Assembly (NCBI RefSeq): GCF_048820975.1
Contig: NZ_JBMEUF010000002.1
Span: 496,001 to 560,000, forward strand
Source of the DNA: Glaciecola sp048820975
GTDB lineage: Bacteria; Pseudomonadota; Gammaproteobacteria; Enterobacterales; Alteromonadaceae
Direction: 5' to 3'
DNA: 64,000 bases
Of this stretch, positions 52,292 through 60,273 are shown one piece after another. The notes below the pieces were generated by a model. That model made no database searches. It was not told the origin of the DNA and saw only the letters and a list, made by a program, of their open reading frames with translations. The number at the start of each line of letters is the position of its first letter. Position 1 is the stretch's first letter. Made by a program: the position numbers and the translations under genes.

Positions 52292-54466
52292 TTATAATTC
52301 TTTCACACCCATATTGTATAAAGTAAACCCATAAATGTCAGCGTACTGCTCAATGGTTTTACTAATAGGTGTACCTGCACCATGCCCAGCATCGCTTTCA
52401 ATTCGGATCAAGGTTGGTTTCGGGCCCGATTGCGCAGCTTGTAGTGCAGCAGCAAACTTAAATGAGTGAGCAGGCACAACGCGGTCATCATGATCAGCCG
52501 TGGTAACCAAGGTAGCGGGATACTCAGTACCTTCCTTCAAAGCATGTAAAGGGGAATACTTAAGAAGATACTCAAACATTTCTACACTTTGTTCTGAGGT
52601 GCCATAATCATAAGCCCAACCCGCACCAGCGGTAAATGTATGGTAGCGAAGCATATCAAGCACGCCTACAGCAGGCAGTGCAACAGCAGCAAGTTCAGGG
52701 CGCTGCGTCAATATGGCGCCAACTAATAAGCCACCATTTGAACCACCACGCAATGCTAATTTCTCACTGCTTGTATATTGCTTCTCAATTAAGTATTCAG
52801 CAGCGGCAATGAAGTCATCAAATACGTTTTGTTTTTGCATTTGTGTACCAGCATTGTGCCAGCTTTTACCGTATTCGCCACCGCCACGAATATTTGCTAC
52901 GGCATATACACCCCCTAGTTTCAACCACGCGGCTACGGTCGAGCTAAAGCTAGGCGTTAAGCTAACATTGAAGCCGCCGTAACCATATAAAATGGTTGGG
53001 TTGCTGCCATCTAGTACGGTGTCTTTATGATAGGTGATAATCATAGGCACTTGAGTACCATCTTTAGAAGCATAAAACACTTGCTTAGACACAAATTGCT
53101 CAGGCTCAAAATCAACGCCTGGCTTTCTATACAAACTAGACTCACCCGAAGCTAAGTTGTATTCATAAATTGTAGTTGGCGTAACGTAGTTACTAAATGT
53201 GTAATACGCTTTGCTTGCGTCGTCTTTGCCACCGAAACCACTTGATGAGCCTACGCCTGGCAAGGTAATTTCCCTTACTTGCTCACCTTGTAAGTTGTAC
53301 TGATAAACCTTTGAAATTGCATCCACCATGTACTCTGCAAAAATGTAATCACCGGCTGTATTTGGTGATAACACGTTTTCAGTTTCCGGGATAATATCTA
53401 CCCAGTTTTCAGTTTGCGGGGCATTACCTTTAGCTAGTACCACACGGGACTTTGGCGCTTGGTAGTTAGTAACGAAATACAAATCATCGCCGCGGCTAGT
53501 AAGTAGATACACATCACCTTCTAACTCACTTTTAATGGTTACCCATTGCGCATCAGCTTGGCTTAAGTCTTTTAAATAGGCGCGGTTACCCGAGGTTGAT
53601 TCAGCAGCAGAAATAAGTAAGTACTTACCATCTTCACTTACCTGAGCACCAATGTATCTGTGCTTTTCTGCATCAGTGTGGCCAAACACTTTAGCGTCAT
53701 CACTTTGTGCGGTACCCACTTCATGATAATACACTTTATGTTGGTCAGTTTTTTCACTTAGCTCAGAGCCCTTTGGCTTGTCATAGCTTGAATAGTAAAA
53801 ACCGTCATTTTTGTACCATGATAAACCGCTAAATTTAACATCAATTAAAGGCTCACCTATCATTTCCATGGTGTCTGTATTGATAGTATATACTTCGCGC
53901 CAATCACTTCCGCCTGTAGAGGTTTGGTACGCAGCTAAAGAACCATCTTTTGAAAATGATATGCCCGCCAGCGAAACGGTACCGTCATCACTGAACTCAT
54001 TTGGATCAAGAAATACTTCTGGCTCACCATCGCCTTTCTGGCGGTAAACAACACTTTGGTTTTGCAAACCGTCATTTTTATAGAAATACGTGTATTCGCC
54101 TTCTATGAAAGGCGCAGATACTCGCTCATAATTGAGCAAAGTTTTCACCGTATCAGCAATTTTATCGCGATAAGGAATACGCTCTAAATATTGTTCAGTC
54201 ACCGCATTTTGCGCTTTCACCCAGCTTTCTGTTTCAGCGCTTCTGTCGTCTTCTAACCAACGGTAAGGGTCTGCAACTTGCGTTTGAAAGTAAGTGTCAA
54301 CTACGTCGCCCTTACGAGTTTCAGGGTAAGCGACTGTATCTTTGCTTTCGGCAACTTTATCTGCCATGTTTGGCTCCTCTGGCTTTGGCTGGCAAGCCAA
54401 TAATAAGGTGGCTGCTGAAACCACAAAAACGCTCTTAAAAGAGCAAGCTTTTTTAGCTATTTTCAT
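52292..54466 (-). CDS. Lipoprotein prolyl oligopeptidase (S9A)
   Basis: The 724-residue protein has a lipoprotein signal peptide with lipobox LLAC (Cys25). The S9A oligopeptidase fold follows: a seven-bladed propeller (about 70-450, starting DPYRWLEDDRSAETESWVKA) and a C-terminal alpha/beta hydrolase domain. The catalytic residues are Ser576 in RGGSNGGLLVGA, Asp in TTADHDDRVVPAHS and His in SDAGHGAGTP. It should cleave short proline-containing peptides after Pro. Most characterised bacterial members are cytosolic or periplasmic without a lipid anchor; here anchoring is predicted. It is probably monocistronic, with a hairpin terminator downstream. Confidence 0.93.
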   Translation of the reverse strand: MKIAKKACSFKSVFVVSAATLLLACQPKPEEPNMADKVAESKDTVAYPETRKGDVVDTYFQTQVADPYRWLEDDRSAETESWVKAQNAVTEQYLERIPYRDKIADTVKTLLNYERVSAPFIEGEYTYFYKNDGLQNQSVVYRQKGDGEPEVFLDPNEFSDDGTVSLAGISFSKDGSLAAYQTSTGGSDWREVYTINTDTMEMIGEPLIDVKFSGLSWYKNDGFYYSSYDKPKGSELSEKTDQHKVYYHEVGTAQSDDAKVFGHTDAEKHRYIGAQVSEDGKYLLISAAESTSGNRAYLKDLSQADAQWVTIKSELEGDVYLLTSRGDDLYFVTNYQAPKSRVVLAKGNAPQTENWVDIIPETENVLSPNTAGDYIFAEYMVDAISKVYQYNLQGEQVREITLPGVGSSSGFGGKDDASKAYYTFSNYVTPTTIYEYNLASGESSLYRKPGVDFEPEQFVSKQVFYASKDGTQVPMIITYHKDTVLDGSNPTILYGYGGFNVSLTPSFSSTVAAWLKLGGVYAVANIRGGGEYGKSWHNAGTQMQKQNVFDDFIAAAEYLIEKQYTSSEKLALRGGSNGGLLVGAILTQRPELAAVALPAVGVLDMLRYHTFTAGAGWAYDYGTSEQSVEMFEYLLKYSPLHALKEGTEYPATLVTTADHDDRVVPAHSFKFAAALQAAQSGPKPTLIRIESDAGHGAGTPISKTIEQYADIYGFTLYNMGVKEL

Positions 54467-54648
54467 TGTATCGTCCGTCGTTATTTTGTTTTTTATTATA
54501 TTTAGGGTTTTACCTTAACATACACGCTTGAATCATTCACAACTGCAATATCATATTGCAACTAAGCCCATATTTTCATTGCCTTTTAATGAATCCAATT
54601 AGGATAATGTGGTAACTTATCAGCAGTTAATGCAAAGTTCGAGCACCT

Positions 54649-56238
54649 ATGAGTAATATATTAAAATTAAGCGCCCAACGCTACAAAGAATCTAGCCCTA
54701 GCAGTTCGCTAAGTAATTCATATGATTCCTTACTATTAGCCCTTGAAAGTGACCGTGGCAGAGTGCTCAATAGTGCAGCTGTAAGGCGTTTGCAGCAAAA
54801 GACCCAAGTGTTCCCACTAGAGAAAAATGCGGCGGTTAGAAGCCGCTTGACGCATTCGTTGGAAGTGATGCAAGTAGGCCGGTTTATTTCTCAAACTATT
54901 TGCCGTTTAGCCGCTGAAAAAATAAACGGTACAAATGATCAACAACATAGTGACGAACAAAGCGCATATAAAACAATCGAGAACTTAGGCCGCGCTCTAG
55001 AAACTACGGTTGAAATGGCCTGCGTGCTACACGATGTTGGTAACCCTCCTTTTGGTCATTTCGGTGAGCAAGCTATTAACCAGTGGTTTGAAGCAAATTT
55101 ACTGCCCTTATATAAAAAACAAAGCAAGCAAGCATTAACTACGCAAGAACAAGACATAATGGCTGATGCCATGCATTTTGAAGGTAATGCACAAGCCATT
55201 CGCTTAGTTCACCACTTATTAGATTTGAATCTAACAAATAGCTTAGTTGCGAGCATACTTAAGTACACGCGTTGCGGGACTGAGCCTAAGCCTACAAGCA
55301 ATAAGCCTTTATCATACTTAAAGAAAAAAGTAGGCTACTATTTTAGTGAAAAAGCTTTTGTTGAACAATTACAAGAAAGCTTAAATATACCTCATCAACA
55401 CCGCCATCCTGCTACTTATATTATGGAAGCGGCCGATGATATTTCTTACTGCATGGCCGATTTAGAAGATGCCGTTGAAAAGGGTATTTTAAGTGTTGAT
55501 GAATTAGTAAAGGCGCTTAAAGACGAGTATCAAGCCATTATCCAAAGCTTTGAACTAAATACGCTAGGCAATAGTTACGAAGATGCATCTATAGCGTCTA
55601 ATGCACAATACAGTGAAGTAGATGGCCCTAACAAAATGGCGCACATTTGCGATCAAGCATATAGCGAGTTTGAGCAAGAAGATATTGTAAAAGTGAGTGC
55701 GTTTTTTATTAAGTTTCGCGTGAAAGTGGTGCATCCCTTAGTAGTGCATGCAAGCACAGTTTTTATTGATAACCTTAGCGCAATTACACAAGGTTCGTTC
55801 AACCAAGCCTTATTAGAAGATAAAAGCTACGCTCACGCTATATCAAAAACCCTTAAAAACGTAGCACTTAAGCACGTATTTTGTGTAGCAGAAGTAGAAA
55901 CCGCCGAACTACAGGGATATCAAATTTTACAAGGTTTGCTGAATAAGTTTAGCGCATTGCTCATGCTAAGTGCTGATGAGTTTACGCAAGTGTGCACAAA
56001 GGGCGATTTTGCATTTCCCCTAGAAACTCGTTTAGTTAAGCGTATTGGTAAAAAACACGTAGCGCGGTATTTAAAAGTGGTACAAGAGCTAAGCAATAGT
56101 AATCAAGCGCTTGCAAGTGGCTTGTCATTTACTGCATTAGAGTTTTATTATCGCGCTCGGCTAATTCAAGACCATGTTAGCGGCATGACTGACCAATATT
56201 CCCTTGAAGAATATCGCACACTTATGGCCCTAGTTTAA
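54649..56238 (+). CDS. dgt: Deoxyguanosinetriphosphate triphosphohydrolase Dgt
   Basis: Dgt hydrolyses dGTP to deoxyguanosine and tripolyphosphate. The 529-residue HD-domain protein has RRLQQKTQVFPLEKNAAVRS, LTHSLEVMQVGRFISQTICR, the metal-binding HD pair in CVLHDVGNPPFGHFGEQAIN, and YIMEAADDISYCMADLEDAV. It is slightly longer than E. coli Dgt (505), with an extra Gln/Asp-rich stretch near residue 95-115 (NGTNDQQHSDEQSAY). It converges on mgsA with a 6-bp gap. Confidence 0.94.
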   Translation: MSNILKLSAQRYKESSPSSSLSNSYDSLLLALESDRGRVLNSAAVRRLQQKTQVFPLEKNAAVRSRLTHSLEVMQVGRFISQTICRLAAEKINGTNDQQHSDEQSAYKTIENLGRALETTVEMACVLHDVGNPPFGHFGEQAINQWFEANLLPLYKKQSKQALTTQEQDIMADAMHFEGNAQAIRLVHHLLDLNLTNSLVASILKYTRCGTEPKPTSNKPLSYLKKKVGYYFSEKAFVEQLQESLNIPHQHRHPATYIMEAADDISYCMADLEDAVEKGILSVDELVKALKDEYQAIIQSFELNTLGNSYEDASIASNAQYSEVDGPNKMAHICDQAYSEFEQEDIVKVSAFFIKFRVKVVHPLVVHASTVFIDNLSAITQGSFNQALLEDKSYAHAISKTLKNVALKHVFCVAEVETAELQGYQILQGLLNKFSALLMLSADEFTQVCTKGDFAFPLETRLVKRIGKKHVARYLKVVQELSNSNQALASGLSFTALEFYYRARLIQDHVSGMTDQYSLEEYRTLMALV

Positions 56239-56239
56239 C

Positions 56240-56256
56240 AGCCGCTACTTGCGGCT
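56240..56256 (+). terminator. Short hairpin at the dgt/mgsA convergence
   Basis: AGCCGC and GCGGCT pair around TACTT, followed by TTGTTG on the plus strand. It overlaps the 3' end of mgsA. It may end dgt transcription; the T-tract is weak. Confidence 0.45.
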
Positions 56257-56700
56257 TTGTTGATAAGCTTGGTAGTCAGGCACTCGGTAGTCATAAGTTT
56301 CTGAGAGCAGCGGTGATGAAATTAGGTAGTCAGCACTGCTTGGATTACAAGCCACAGGTATATTCCAAACCGCTGCAATTCTAAGTAGCGCTTTTACATC
56401 AGGGTCATGAGGCATTGACGCTAAAGGGTCCCAAAAGAAAATGAGCATATCGAGTTTTTGCTCGGCTATTTTTGCCCCTATTTGTTGGTCGCCACCTAAG
56501 GGGCCACTTAACAAGGGCTGAATTTCAAGCTGCGTAAATTCACTTATTTTCGCGCCAGTTGTGCCGGTAGCGTAAAGGCTATGTTGTGATAGTTTGTCTT
56601 TATGTTTTGCGCACCAATTGGTGAGTAATGGCTTCATATGATCATGAGCAACTAAGGCAATATTTTTACTGGCCTTGGCTTGAATGTGAATAAATTCCAT
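56245..56700 (-). CDS. mgsA: Methylglyoxal synthase MgsA
   Basis: MgsA converts dihydroxyacetone phosphate to methylglyoxal and phosphate, a glycolytic bypass. The 151-residue protein has IALVAHDHMKPLLTNW, LYATGTTGAKI, the phosphate loop SGPLGGDQQIGAKIAE with the catalytic Asp, and FWDPLASMPHDPDVKALLRI. A VOC-family gene and other metabolic genes lie downstream but none is an obvious glyoxalase partner. Confidence 0.96.
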   Translation of the reverse strand: MEFIHIQAKASKNIALVAHDHMKPLLTNWCAKHKDKLSQHSLYATGTTGAKISEFTQLEIQPLLSGPLGGDQQIGAKIAEQKLDMLIFFWDPLASMPHDPDVKALLRIAAVWNIPVACNPSSADYLISSPLLSETYDYRVPDYQAYQQSRK

Positions 56701-56879
56701 AAATTTCCTGCTGTTAAGTGTGTTACGCGCTTACGTACCATCACAAAGAGTATGTAAAGCCAAATACTACTCAAAATCCATTATTTTACAATGAAACTTG
56801 TACATTACAGTGCTATCACCATAAACTTACAGCATAAGTACCCCGTAAGTTTAGCGTATAGAATGTTGTAGTCTGGAGG

Positions 56880-56909
56880 GTATAAAAATATTAGCTCAAA
56901 TTAATGAGC
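56880..56909 (-). terminator. Probable terminator of cdd
   Basis: On the minus strand GCTCA and TGAGC form a short stem around six A/T bases, then TAATATTTTTATA. It lies about 28 bases after the cdd stop codon. The stem is only five pairs. Confidence 0.42.
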
Positions 56910-56936
56910 ATAGTCAGTGATTGGCTAAATTAATAA

Positions 56937-57353
56937 TTACTTAAGCGTAAAACGGTTAGGCAACAGCTCACCTAATGTGCTTTCCCACTTTTTCTGCAAG
57001 CTATGGTCAAAGCATAAAACCGGTGCGTCTTCGTTATCAATAAACTCGCTTACTACCTGCCGGCATGCACCGCAAGGCGAAATGGCTTCGCTTTGATTAG
57101 ATATTACATACAAGGCAGTAATATGCTTCATACCCTCAATAATTGCGTTTGAGATAGCAGAGCGTTCCGCGCACACCGTTAAACCGTAAGAAACGTTTTC
57201 AACGTTGACGCCAAAAGCAATGTGGGTTTCCCCATTTTGTATATATTCTACTGCCGCGGCTACCTGCACACCCGAGTAAGGGCTGTGTGAATGGCTTAAT
57301 TTATCTTTCAAGGCCGCTAGTATATCGTCTTGCTTCATTAATTCTTTTCTCAT
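56937..57353 (-). CDS. cdd: Cytidine deaminase (short, tetrameric type)
   Basis: It deaminates cytidine and deoxycytidine to uridine forms. The 138-residue protein has the zinc site Cys61-Ala-Glu63 (VCAERSAISNA) and Cys94/Cys97 (SPCGACRQV), with SPYSGVQVAAAVE near the start. The length is that of the tetrameric class rather than the duplicated E. coli dimer. ATG at 57353 makes a 4-base ATGA overlap with the M14 peptidase gene; the longer frame to 57416 lies inside that gene and is rejected. ATG at 57338 is another possible start. Confidence 0.93.
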   Translation of the reverse strand: MRKELMKQDDILAALKDKLSHSHSPYSGVQVAAAVEYIQNGETHIAFGVNVENVSYGLTVCAERSAISNAIIEGMKHITALYVISNQSEAISPCGACRQVVSEFIDNEDAPVLCFDHSLQKKWESTLGELLPNRFTLK

Positions 57354-58276
57354 AATTTGTTTTTCACTAGGTAATTTAAAGCGCCTTTGATGGCTGCCAC
57401 TTGTGCTGCTATGCAAATTTCGGGGCTGGCACTGTCGCTGTCAGGGTAAACTTCGGTGGTGGTTGCGAAAGGCGCATTGGTAAAGCCCCCGCACAAGAAT
57501 AACGAGGCTTTGTCATAGCAAATCACGCCTCTTGTAGGCACGCTCTGGCCTATAATTTTGCCATTTGCATCAGCAGGGGCAATGTGAGTAACTTTTTCTA
57601 CTGCACTAATGACTGCTTCTTGGAAGTCTAACTGAGGGCTCGCTGTATTTGCAACTGTGTAAAACCCATCAGGGATTTCCCAATTGTCCATAGTAATGCC
57701 ATCACGTGCAGCTAATGCAGGACGAAACTCTGAGTTGTCAGTATCGGTGGTTTCATGCAAGTCTATGTGGCATAAAAACTCAAATCCTTGTGATTTAACG
57801 AAACTCATAAGTTGCGTCGCTTCTTTGGAGCCGCTGGTTTCATAGAAAGAACGATTTGGATCAACGGCATCTACATTCCAGCGATTTATTGTTTCATATC
57901 CCCACGGGCTCACGCAGGGCACTATAACCAGGTTCACAAATTCGTTGTAAGCATGTGCATGCTCTAACAAAAATGTAATAGCTCCTTGAACACCGCTGGT
58001 TTCGTAGCCGTGTACACCGCCTGTTACCAACACACATGGCTTATTTTCTTGCCAGTTTGTAGTAGTAAATGCCCACAAAGGATAGCGCGCGCTATCGTAA
58101 GGCAATGCGCCGTAGTTATGCGCAGTAAATGCTTCAGACACGCCATCAAGCTTTGATAGTACTTCATCTTGATACGAACGATGTATGGTTTGTTGTTGAA
58201 GCCAAGCTTGCTTTTCGGTTGATGTCCAAGGTGTGCCTGGTTCACCTATAGGGTAATTGGAAGCGTTTTCTGACAT
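57350..58276 (-). CDS. M14-family metallocarboxypeptidase-like protein
   Basis: The 308-residue protein has the M14 zinc motif His-x-x-Glu in LVTGGVHGYETSGVQGAI, the downstream His ligand in LCHIDLHETTDTDNSEF, the conserved VDPNRSFYE, and the general-base Glu in TTTEVYPDSDS. It has no signal peptide and appears cytosolic. It resembles M14 proteins of unassigned specificity related to succinylglutamate desuccinylase/aspartoacylase. It overlaps cdd by 4 bases, so the two are co-translated, although no metabolic reason is evident. Confidence 0.85.
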   Translation of the reverse strand: MSENASNYPIGEPGTPWTSTEKQAWLQQQTIHRSYQDEVLSKLDGVSEAFTAHNYGALPYDSARYPLWAFTTTNWQENKPCVLVTGGVHGYETSGVQGAITFLLEHAHAYNEFVNLVIVPCVSPWGYETINRWNVDAVDPNRSFYETSGSKEATQLMSFVKSQGFEFLCHIDLHETTDTDNSEFRPALAARDGITMDNWEIPDGFYTVANTASPQLDFQEAVISAVEKVTHIAPADANGKIIGQSVPTRGVICYDKASLFLCGGFTNAPFATTTEVYPDSDSASPEICIAAQVAAIKGALNYLVKNKL

Positions 58277-58426
58277 GTGTCTGTCGCCTTTTTATTTGTT
58301 GTTGTCGTAAAGCGGCTTGTTACAGTATTGAAAGTATAGATCATTTTTGAGTTAAAATTTACAGAAATTATGTTTAGAAGTAAGTATGCTGATAGTTTAA
58401 GAAAAATAGGCGGGAAAATAAGCGAT

Positions 58427-58455
58427 ACAACCCCAAGCCACATGCTCAGGGTTGT
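58427..58455 (-). terminator. Hairpin between the crotonase and M14 genes
   Basis: ACAACCC and GGGTTGT pair around a 15-base interior about 10 bases after the crotonase stop. On the minus strand ATCGCTTATTTT follows. A terminator of the crotonase gene is plausible. Confidence 0.45.
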
Positions 58456-58465
58456 TTTAAGGTTT

Positions 58466-59155
58466 TTACAATGAGCCCTTTTTATCTAGCTCAATTGCGT
58501 CATCAAGAATGCGCAATAATTCAGCGCGCGACTTAAGTTTTGTTTCGTAATGAGCGCGCATATCAAGTTTTGTCATGGCTTGCGCTATATATTGTACCGT
58601 TGCTTCAAATTCTTGCGGGCTAACAATTTTGTCAAGAAACCCAGCCATTACCGCATCTTCAGGATTAACCATTTCGGCAAGAATCACTGAACGATTAAAA
58701 AATACAGGGGCTAAACGCCCTCTTGCCAGTTCAACACCGGCATGGTGCATGCTCATACCAATGGCGACTTCATTTAGGCCTATCTTGAAATCACCTTCAA
58801 CGCCAATGCGGTAGTCTGCACTTAGTAATAAAAAAGCGCCTTTTGCTACCGCGTGGCCCGAACACGCCGCTAGTACAGGAAAAGGAAATGACAATAAGCG
58901 GCGTGATAACTTTGAACCCTTTTCAACTAAAGCCATTGCTGACTCCATACTTTCGCGCATAACGCTTAAGTCAAAACCGCCAGAAAACATGCCGGTTTGA
59001 CCGGTTAGCACAACCACTGCTTTATTTTCTTCGGCTTGATCAAGGGCGCTGTTAAGCTCATCAACAACTTGGTGCGATATTGCATTTACCTTGCCATTGT
59101 TAATCGTAATGGTAGCAACCTTGTTGCTAATGTTAGTGCTAACTAATGTGCTCAA
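58466..59155 (-). CDS. Enoyl-CoA hydratase/isomerase family (crotonase) protein
   Basis: The 229-residue protein is a short crotonase: VATITINNGKVNAISHQVVD, the oxyanion-hole stretch VVVLTGQTGMFSGGFDLSVM and LAACSGHAVAKGAFLLLSAD. The usual acidic catalytic pair is not clear; the second position region is MSMHHAGVELARGRL, so hydratase activity is uncertain. The length is below the usual 255-260 residues because the C-terminal helices are short. The start is TTG at 59155, supported by AAAGGAGAG five bases upstream. No other fatty-acid oxidation genes are adjacent. Confidence 0.88.
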   Translation of the reverse strand: MSTLVSTNISNKVATITINNGKVNAISHQVVDELNSALDQAEENKAVVVLTGQTGMFSGGFDLSVMRESMESAMALVEKGSKLSRRLLSFPFPVLAACSGHAVAKGAFLLLSADYRIGVEGDFKIGLNEVAIGMSMHHAGVELARGRLAPVFFNRSVILAEMVNPEDAVMAGFLDKIVSPQEFEATVQYIAQAMTKLDMRAHYETKLKSRAELLRILDDAIELDKKGSL

Positions 59156-59283
59156 AATGTCTCTCCTTTAATTGTGGGAAGCCTATGCTACGTAAATTAT
59201 AGGCAATCATATATGAATATATAAAATCAACGAGAAGCTAAACACCAATCATCATTTTTTATATGTAATCACAGCCTATTTTA

Positions 59284-59658
59284 TTATGCTTCTGGTGCTT
59301 CAACTTGTTCCCACAATTCAATTTTGATGTTATTTGGGTCTAATATCCAAGCAAATTTTCCATAGCCTTCATCGACCATATCGAGAATTTCAACATCACG
59401 GCTTTTAAGCACTTCTACAAAACCCTCAAGGTCATCAACTCTTAGGTTAATCATAAAGTTAGCCGTACTCGGTTGCATATATTTACTATCTTTAAAATGA
59501 CTTATTAACGAATACGGTGACTTTCCTTTTTCTAAAGACCAATCAAATTGCGGGCCGTATTCACCGCCTATGCCTAATTTCTCTAAGTACCAGCGTTTGG
59601 TTTCTTCTGGGTCGTGGGCAACGTAAAATACACCACCTAATCCGGTTATTTGAGCCAT
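59284..59658 (-). CDS. VOC-family (glyoxalase/dioxygenase fold) protein
   Basis: The 124-residue protein is one vicinal-oxygen-chelate unit: GGVFYVAHDPEETKRWYLEK, LGIGGEYGP, LRVDDLEGFVEVLKSRDVEI and the closing FAWILDPNNIKIELWEQV. The terminal Glu of IELWE is a usual metal ligand. Substrate and enzyme class cannot be told from sequence alone. It is preceded by AAGGACATAAC at the start and appears monocistronic. Confidence 0.9.
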   Translation of the reverse strand: MAQITGLGGVFYVAHDPEETKRWYLEKLGIGGEYGPQFDWSLEKGKSPYSLISHFKDSKYMQPSTANFMINLRVDDLEGFVEVLKSRDVEILDMVDEGYGKFAWILDPNNIKIELWEQVEAPEA

Positions 59659-59838
59659 AGTTATGTCCTTTTGTTAGTAAGCGTTTGTGTCGTTAATACA
59701 GCGCTCTATTGTAGAAACAAGAGCTGCAAGTGTAATTTAAATTGATCTGGCGCAAGCATAGCACTAAATGCCCCTTGCTATTCCTTGGGTAAGTCCTACA
59801 CTAATAATGTACGAATTAACCAAGTAGAAGGTAACACT

Positions 59839-60273
59839 ATGAGCAATTACAATCATGTATTAGTCGCTATAGATTTTGATGCCGAATATGAAAAGGTCAT
59901 TCAAAAAGCACTAGAAGTTGCACCATCGCCTGAACATATAAGTTTAATTTACGTAATTTTACCCTCGGTCTATATTCAGCCTTATCTATACGGCATGCCG
60001 ACTGATCTTATAAGTGACAAAGAACGCATTGTCAGTGCAAAAGCGCGCCTTGAAGAAGTGGCCGGAAAGTTTGGCTTACAAGTAAGCAACACCCATGTTG
60101 AATGCGGTGATGTAGCTGACGAAATCCATAATTTTGCGAATGACAAAAACGTTGATTTAATTGTTCTTGGCACACATGGCCGAAGCGGCATTAAATTATT
60201 GCTAGGCTCTACCGCAAATGCAGTTTTACATGGTGTTAAGCAAGATGTTCTTGCTGTGCGCATGCACGACTAA
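59839..60273 (+). CDS. Universal stress protein (UspA family)
   Basis: The 144-residue protein has the Usp fold: NHVLVAIDFDAEYEKVIQKA, the middle ISLIYVILPSVY, and the C-terminal LIVLGTHGRSGIKLLLGSTA with the G-x2-G-x9-G-[ST] type nucleotide loop, then VLHGVKQDVLAVR. It is probably an ATP-binding or UspA-like stress protein in the cytosol. ATG at 59839 was chosen because AAGG lies seven bases upstream; a longer frame to 59785 lacks such a site. It shares its last four bases with the convergent kinase gene. Confidence 0.93.
   Translation: MSNYNHVLVAIDFDAEYEKVIQKALEVAPSPEHISLIYVILPSVYIQPYLYGMPTDLISDKERIVSAKARLEEVAGKFGLQVSNTHVECGDVADEIHNFANDKNVDLIVLGTHGRSGIKLLLGSTANAVLHGVKQDVLAVRMHD

Noticed and set aside
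57354..57416. Longer N-terminus for cytidine deaminase
   Set aside because: It lies wholly within the M14 peptidase gene and has no family similarity; the ATGA overlap start is more likely.
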